Shown: in pieces, positions 61,170-64,000 of the stretch
How the letters are laid out: every line of letters begins with the position of its first letter
Position numbering within the stretch: the first letter of the stretch is position 1
Source of the DNA: Manduca sexta
Taxonomy: Eukaryota; Arthropoda; Insecta; Lepidoptera; Sphingidae
NCBI RefSeq assembly: GCF_014839805.1
Contig: NC_051120.1
Coordinates: 2,914,001 to 2,978,000, forward strand
DNA: 64,000 bases
Direction of reading: 5' to 3'
Program-made: the position numbers and the translations under genes
Notes under the pieces: generated by a model
The model's input: only the letters and a program-made list of their open reading frames with translations
What the model was told of the DNA's origin: nothing
Databases searched by the model: none

Positions 61170-61565
61170 TTTTTTATTTAATTTATAGACTCTGGCTACT
61201 AGCGAATTTGCTTGTGCTAGCGTATTTGTAACCAGCCGCATAGGGACCACCGTACACAATGTGTAAAACCCGCCGTTGTGGTCCACATGTCGCGTTCCTG
61301 GAACAGTCTCTATATATTCGGATTAATGTGTTTTATTAATATTTTTGTTATAGATTCTTGCTACTAGCACATTTTCTTGTGGTAGTATATTTGTATCAGC
61401 TCGGATAGCGACTACCGTACACAAAATCTAAAACCCGCCTGCGTGACCAACATGTCGAGGTCCGGGATCAGCATGTATATATCCGGTTTTAAACAAGCTG
61501 GCATAATTGTGTCAACTGGTGAGGAATCTCTTGTCAGTTGGCAGTGCAATGAGGTCACTGTGCTC
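61170..61565 (+). repeat. Tandemly duplicated repeat C
   Basis: Two adjacent units about 160 bp apart each begin CTGGCTACTAGCGAATTTGC / CTTGCTACTAGCACATTTTC and continue into ACCGTACACAATGTGTAAAA / ACCGTACACAAAATCTAAAA and AACCCGCC. Confidence 0.55.
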
Positions 61566-62005
61566 GCCAAAGGACATGATGAGAGATCAGTAAATTGAGT
61601 AGTAGATATAAAAGCATGATGGATAGTCTTAAACATAAATAGCCCGGCTCGACTGTGCCGGTACCATTATCTCACAGAAAAACAAAGTAACAGTTCGTTT
61701 CTACGTTTCATATAGTAACATATTTAGAGTTGCAAACAGGATTTCTCTTATTTCATTTCTTTCTGTTAATGAACTGTTTGTTGTAGATAGGTGTTGTAAA
61801 TATCATATTGTTCTGGAGTTCAATAAACAAATCAACATTTTAGTTCCACAATAGTTTTTATATAGATAATCAGTAATTACCCACTTTGCAACGAGGCCGA
61901 TTTTTAAAGGAACTGTCCCCGTACTAAGTAATTCATTGGAATTGTTTAAGGATATAGTTATGACCTTTGATTCTATGACGGCAATGGAAAGCAACAGGGG
62001 TATAT

Positions 62006-62280
62006 ACATACACACACACATCACGCATTTATGCGCCGCTGCATATTCCCGAAGGTATATGCAGTGGCGCAACTAGAGCACCCACTTTTCGCCAAGTATG
62101 TTCCGTTCCATGATATGATAGGCGGCGAGCTTATCGCCATATGGGGCACAAATTCCGGACTCCGGGCTGATATTGAGTAGAAAAACCCAAATATCTTTGC
62201 CCGACCCGAGATTCGAACCCAGGACTTCAGAGCGCTATCATACCACGAATGCAGTACAACTACGCCACCGAGGCTGTCAC
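62006..62280 (-). repeat. SINE A copy, full length
   Basis: Reverse orientation from the CACACAC tail through GGTATATGCAGTGGCGCAAC, ATGATATGATAGGCGGCGAG, GAGATTCGAACCCAGGAC and CAACTACGCCACCGAGGC. Box sequences are well preserved. Confidence 0.78.
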
Positions 62281-62674
62281 ACACACATCTTTTGTTACTT
62301 AGAAATCGTATCTGACTAATGGACTATGGAAAAATGACGTCATAATCCTTTTTAGAGTAGGCTTACCTATAGTCTATATCGGGGGAAACCTGCTAACTGG
62401 ATATTGGGATCCCTTGGCTTATCGACAGCAGGGGATCCGAGGAGAGAGGACGGGGAAATGGGAACAGAAAGAGAGGGGAAAGGATGGGAACCTCGTTAGT
62501 ATAGTCGGAGGAGAGAAGGAAGGGAAATGTTCACGAGCCCTCATAAGCCAATGTGAATTTGCAACCACGAAGTATACATACTTGACTGTGTGACTAGGGC
62601 CGCGACAAATATCACCCCGTATGTGGTCTTGCATTCGGTGTGGAGACTACATATTCCTATTAAGTACAGCCATC

Positions 62675-62770
62675 TGATCTCATCTCATCTCATCAGCCTA
62701 TAACTGTCCACCGCTGAACATAAGCCTCTCCTAGAGCGCGCCACGTTGCACGGTCGTCCGCTCTCCTCAT
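62675..62770 (-). mobile_element. Non-LTR retrotransposon 3' end, flanked by a direct repeat
   Basis: CTCATCTCATCTCATCAGCC, ACTGTCCACCGCTGAACATA and AGCCTCTCC parallel the copy at 26588. A roughly 42-bp sequence starting GCATTCGG lies on both sides. Confidence 0.5.
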
Positions 62771-62929
62771 CGTGCATTCGGCGTGGAGACTACATTGGCT
62801 GTACTATTCCTATAAAGTACAGCCAACATATTCAAAATTAAAATACGGAAAGCAATTTTAGAGCAACATTGTTATTGGAGCGTTGTTATTCCATTTAAAT
62901 TAGGAAGAATATCTGAAATTAAAATCTAT

Positions 62930-63095
62930 ACTAATATACTATAAAGCTGAATGCGCTAATCTCTGTAACTTCTAAAACGATTATGTTTTTTTTTCACTAC
63001 TTACGTTTATTTTTGAGCGACTTTTTACGGAAAAATATTTATGCCAGAAAAATATTTCCTCGCAGGCGGATCTACAAGCAACAGCTAATAGAATA
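62930..63095 (+). mobile_element. Helitron-like fragment
   Basis: It has CTATACTAATATACTATAAA, GCTGAATGCGCTAATCTCTG and TTTTTACGGAAAAATATTTA in the family order. The end is diverged (GCAACAGCTAATAG). Confidence 0.45.
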
Positions 63096-63307
63096 TAAAC
63101 GACTGCAAAATTATCTTTGGCTATCTTTGTCTACGGATATCTATTGGAGCAAGAATGTATGGAACTTGGAAAAGTTTTGAAGAAAGGACTATAACTAACA
63201 TACTATAGCTACTCAAAGGAAAATAAATACCAAAATGAATACTAGTTTTTTTAATATTTACCCAAACTGGTACAAAACAAGTAGTTATAATAATAACTCT
63301 AAGAGCA

Positions 63308-63462
63308 AAAATATGCAAGGTTGTCTGGAAGAGATCGCTGTTTAGCGATAAGAACGCCTATTGGCTCACGACTTTCGCTTGATAATTATTGTAATTACTT
63401 TATGTTGTATTCGGTGTTCACAATAAAGTGTTATCATTCATTCATTCATTCATTCATTCAAA
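63308..63462 (+). mobile_element. Non-LTR retrotransposon tail ending in (CATT)n
   Basis: GCAAGGTTGTCTGGAAGAGA, TCGCTGTTTAGCGATAAGAA and CAATAAAGTGTTATCATTCA followed by seven CATT-type units form a LINE 3' end with a tetranucleotide tail. Confidence 0.65.
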
Positions 63463-64000
63463 AATCCTATAACACAAGCTGTCTTTAGCAGTGATTTAAT
63501 TTCGCTTAAGGTAGTTCATATTTTAATATGATTCAGTTCCTAGTACCGGAACTTGATTTAATATAGTCAATGTTATTGGATCCATGTTATTTATTGCCAT
63601 TCGCGGTCGTGGGAACGCGTAGTGTTAAACATGGCGGTATCACACCGATATGTAACGGATAAGATTTAATAGGGGCTAAACAATGATATGAATTATTTAT
63701 TTGAACCTGTAAATTGTACATATTTAGATTCCGTCAATATTAACTCTACCAGCAATTCTCACTAGAGATGAACGGGCAAGAGATTGGTGCTCTTTTCAAA
63801 ATCAGTTTAAGGTATAAATTACAGTGCATGACACAGAAAAACAAAATGTTTAGAGCAGTTCATTCAATAATATAAGATAGAATGTTATCTAATAAAGTGA
63901 TTTTTAGTGAATATTGGCATTGGATGTTATCATGATTTTATGGAGGACATGTCATTTTGATTCATAAAACAAACACTCATCATGCTTTTATCTCCTATAG

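Larger units (their letters stand above)
46068..64000 (-). other. Region upstream of the dys bHLH exon: 5' intron and/or regulatory DNA
   Basis: The bHLH exon lacks a start codon, so at least one more 5' exon is required; none could be identified here. The region contains SINEs, Helitron-like tails, MITEs and LINE ends listed separately, and three regulatory-looking blocks (47022-47100, 50687-50930, 60240-60430). Stretches where I see nothing specific: 46600-47020, 47110-47470, 47750-48910, 49660-50360, 51430-51890, 52740-54280, 54810-55490, 56140-56750, 56870-57310, 57510-58650, 58870-59150, 59560-60230, 60440-61160, 61640-62000, 63100-63300 and 63470-64000. Confidence 0.6.

Noticed and set aside
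62021..62284. 87-codon minus-strand protein
   Set aside because: It lies entirely within a SINE A copy.
1..64000. CRISPR array, operon or phage-like system
   Set aside because: No regularly spaced repeats, no dense same-strand genes and no ribosome binding sites; intron-containing genes and SINEs show this is animal nuclear DNA.

Overview
The window reads as lepidopteran (moth or butterfly) nuclear DNA. It is AT-rich, shows no operons or dense coding, and is crowded with short interspersed elements of kinds common in Lepidoptera: tRNA-headed SINEs, 3' tails of non-LTR retrotransposons (RTE-like ends with a TGATGATGAT tail, CTTACCATCAGG-type ends, a CATT-repeat tail), Helitron-like tails ending CTAGT, and several MITEs. 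The species cannot be named from sequence alone.

Only one protein-coding gene can be supported. It lies on the minus strand and spans at least 1398-46067. Four exons join in phase: 46067-45886 (bHLH domain), 15918-15857 (linker), 14298-14209 (start of PAS-A) and 1571-1398 (middle of PAS-A). Together they encode 169 residues of a bHLH-PAS transcription factor that I identify as the dysfusion (dys) / NPAS4 type. Introns are about 30.0, 1.6 and 12.6 kb, all with GT..AG ends. The remaining PAS-A strands, PAS-B and the C-terminal region must lie beyond position 1. The start codon and 5' UTR lie upstream of 46081 and were not found, so 46-64 kb is 5' intron and/or regulatory DNA.

Layout: 1-1397 is the next dys intron, almost featureless. 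1398-1571 is an exon. 1572-14208 is an intron with a CpG-rich islet at about 3413-3550, a TTA-flanked MITE, a foldback element and SINE B copies. 14209-15918 holds two exons and a short intron with two inverted repeat C copies. 15919-45885 is the giant intron, packed with SINEs, Helitron-like tails, MITEs and LINE ends. 45886-46081 is the bHLH exon, preceded in transcript direction by a TG microsatellite. 46082-64000 carries more repeats and a few regulatory-looking sites: a Pho/YY1-like palindrome with a CGATA cluster at 47.0 kb, a TATA-containing block at 50.8 kb and a homeodomain-motif-rich block at 60.3 kb.

The clearest non-gene discoveries are mobile elements. Three copies of a MITE, each exactly 177 bp with terminal inverted repeats and 3-bp CWG target duplications, occur at 18.7, 31.3 and 51.2 kb. 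A 247-bp MITE is flanked by TTA at 8.8 kb. A 245-bp long-TIR foldback element lies at 52.5 kb. A 187-bp MITE sits inside a Helitron-like element at 59.3 kb. I saw no convincing new multi-gene system.
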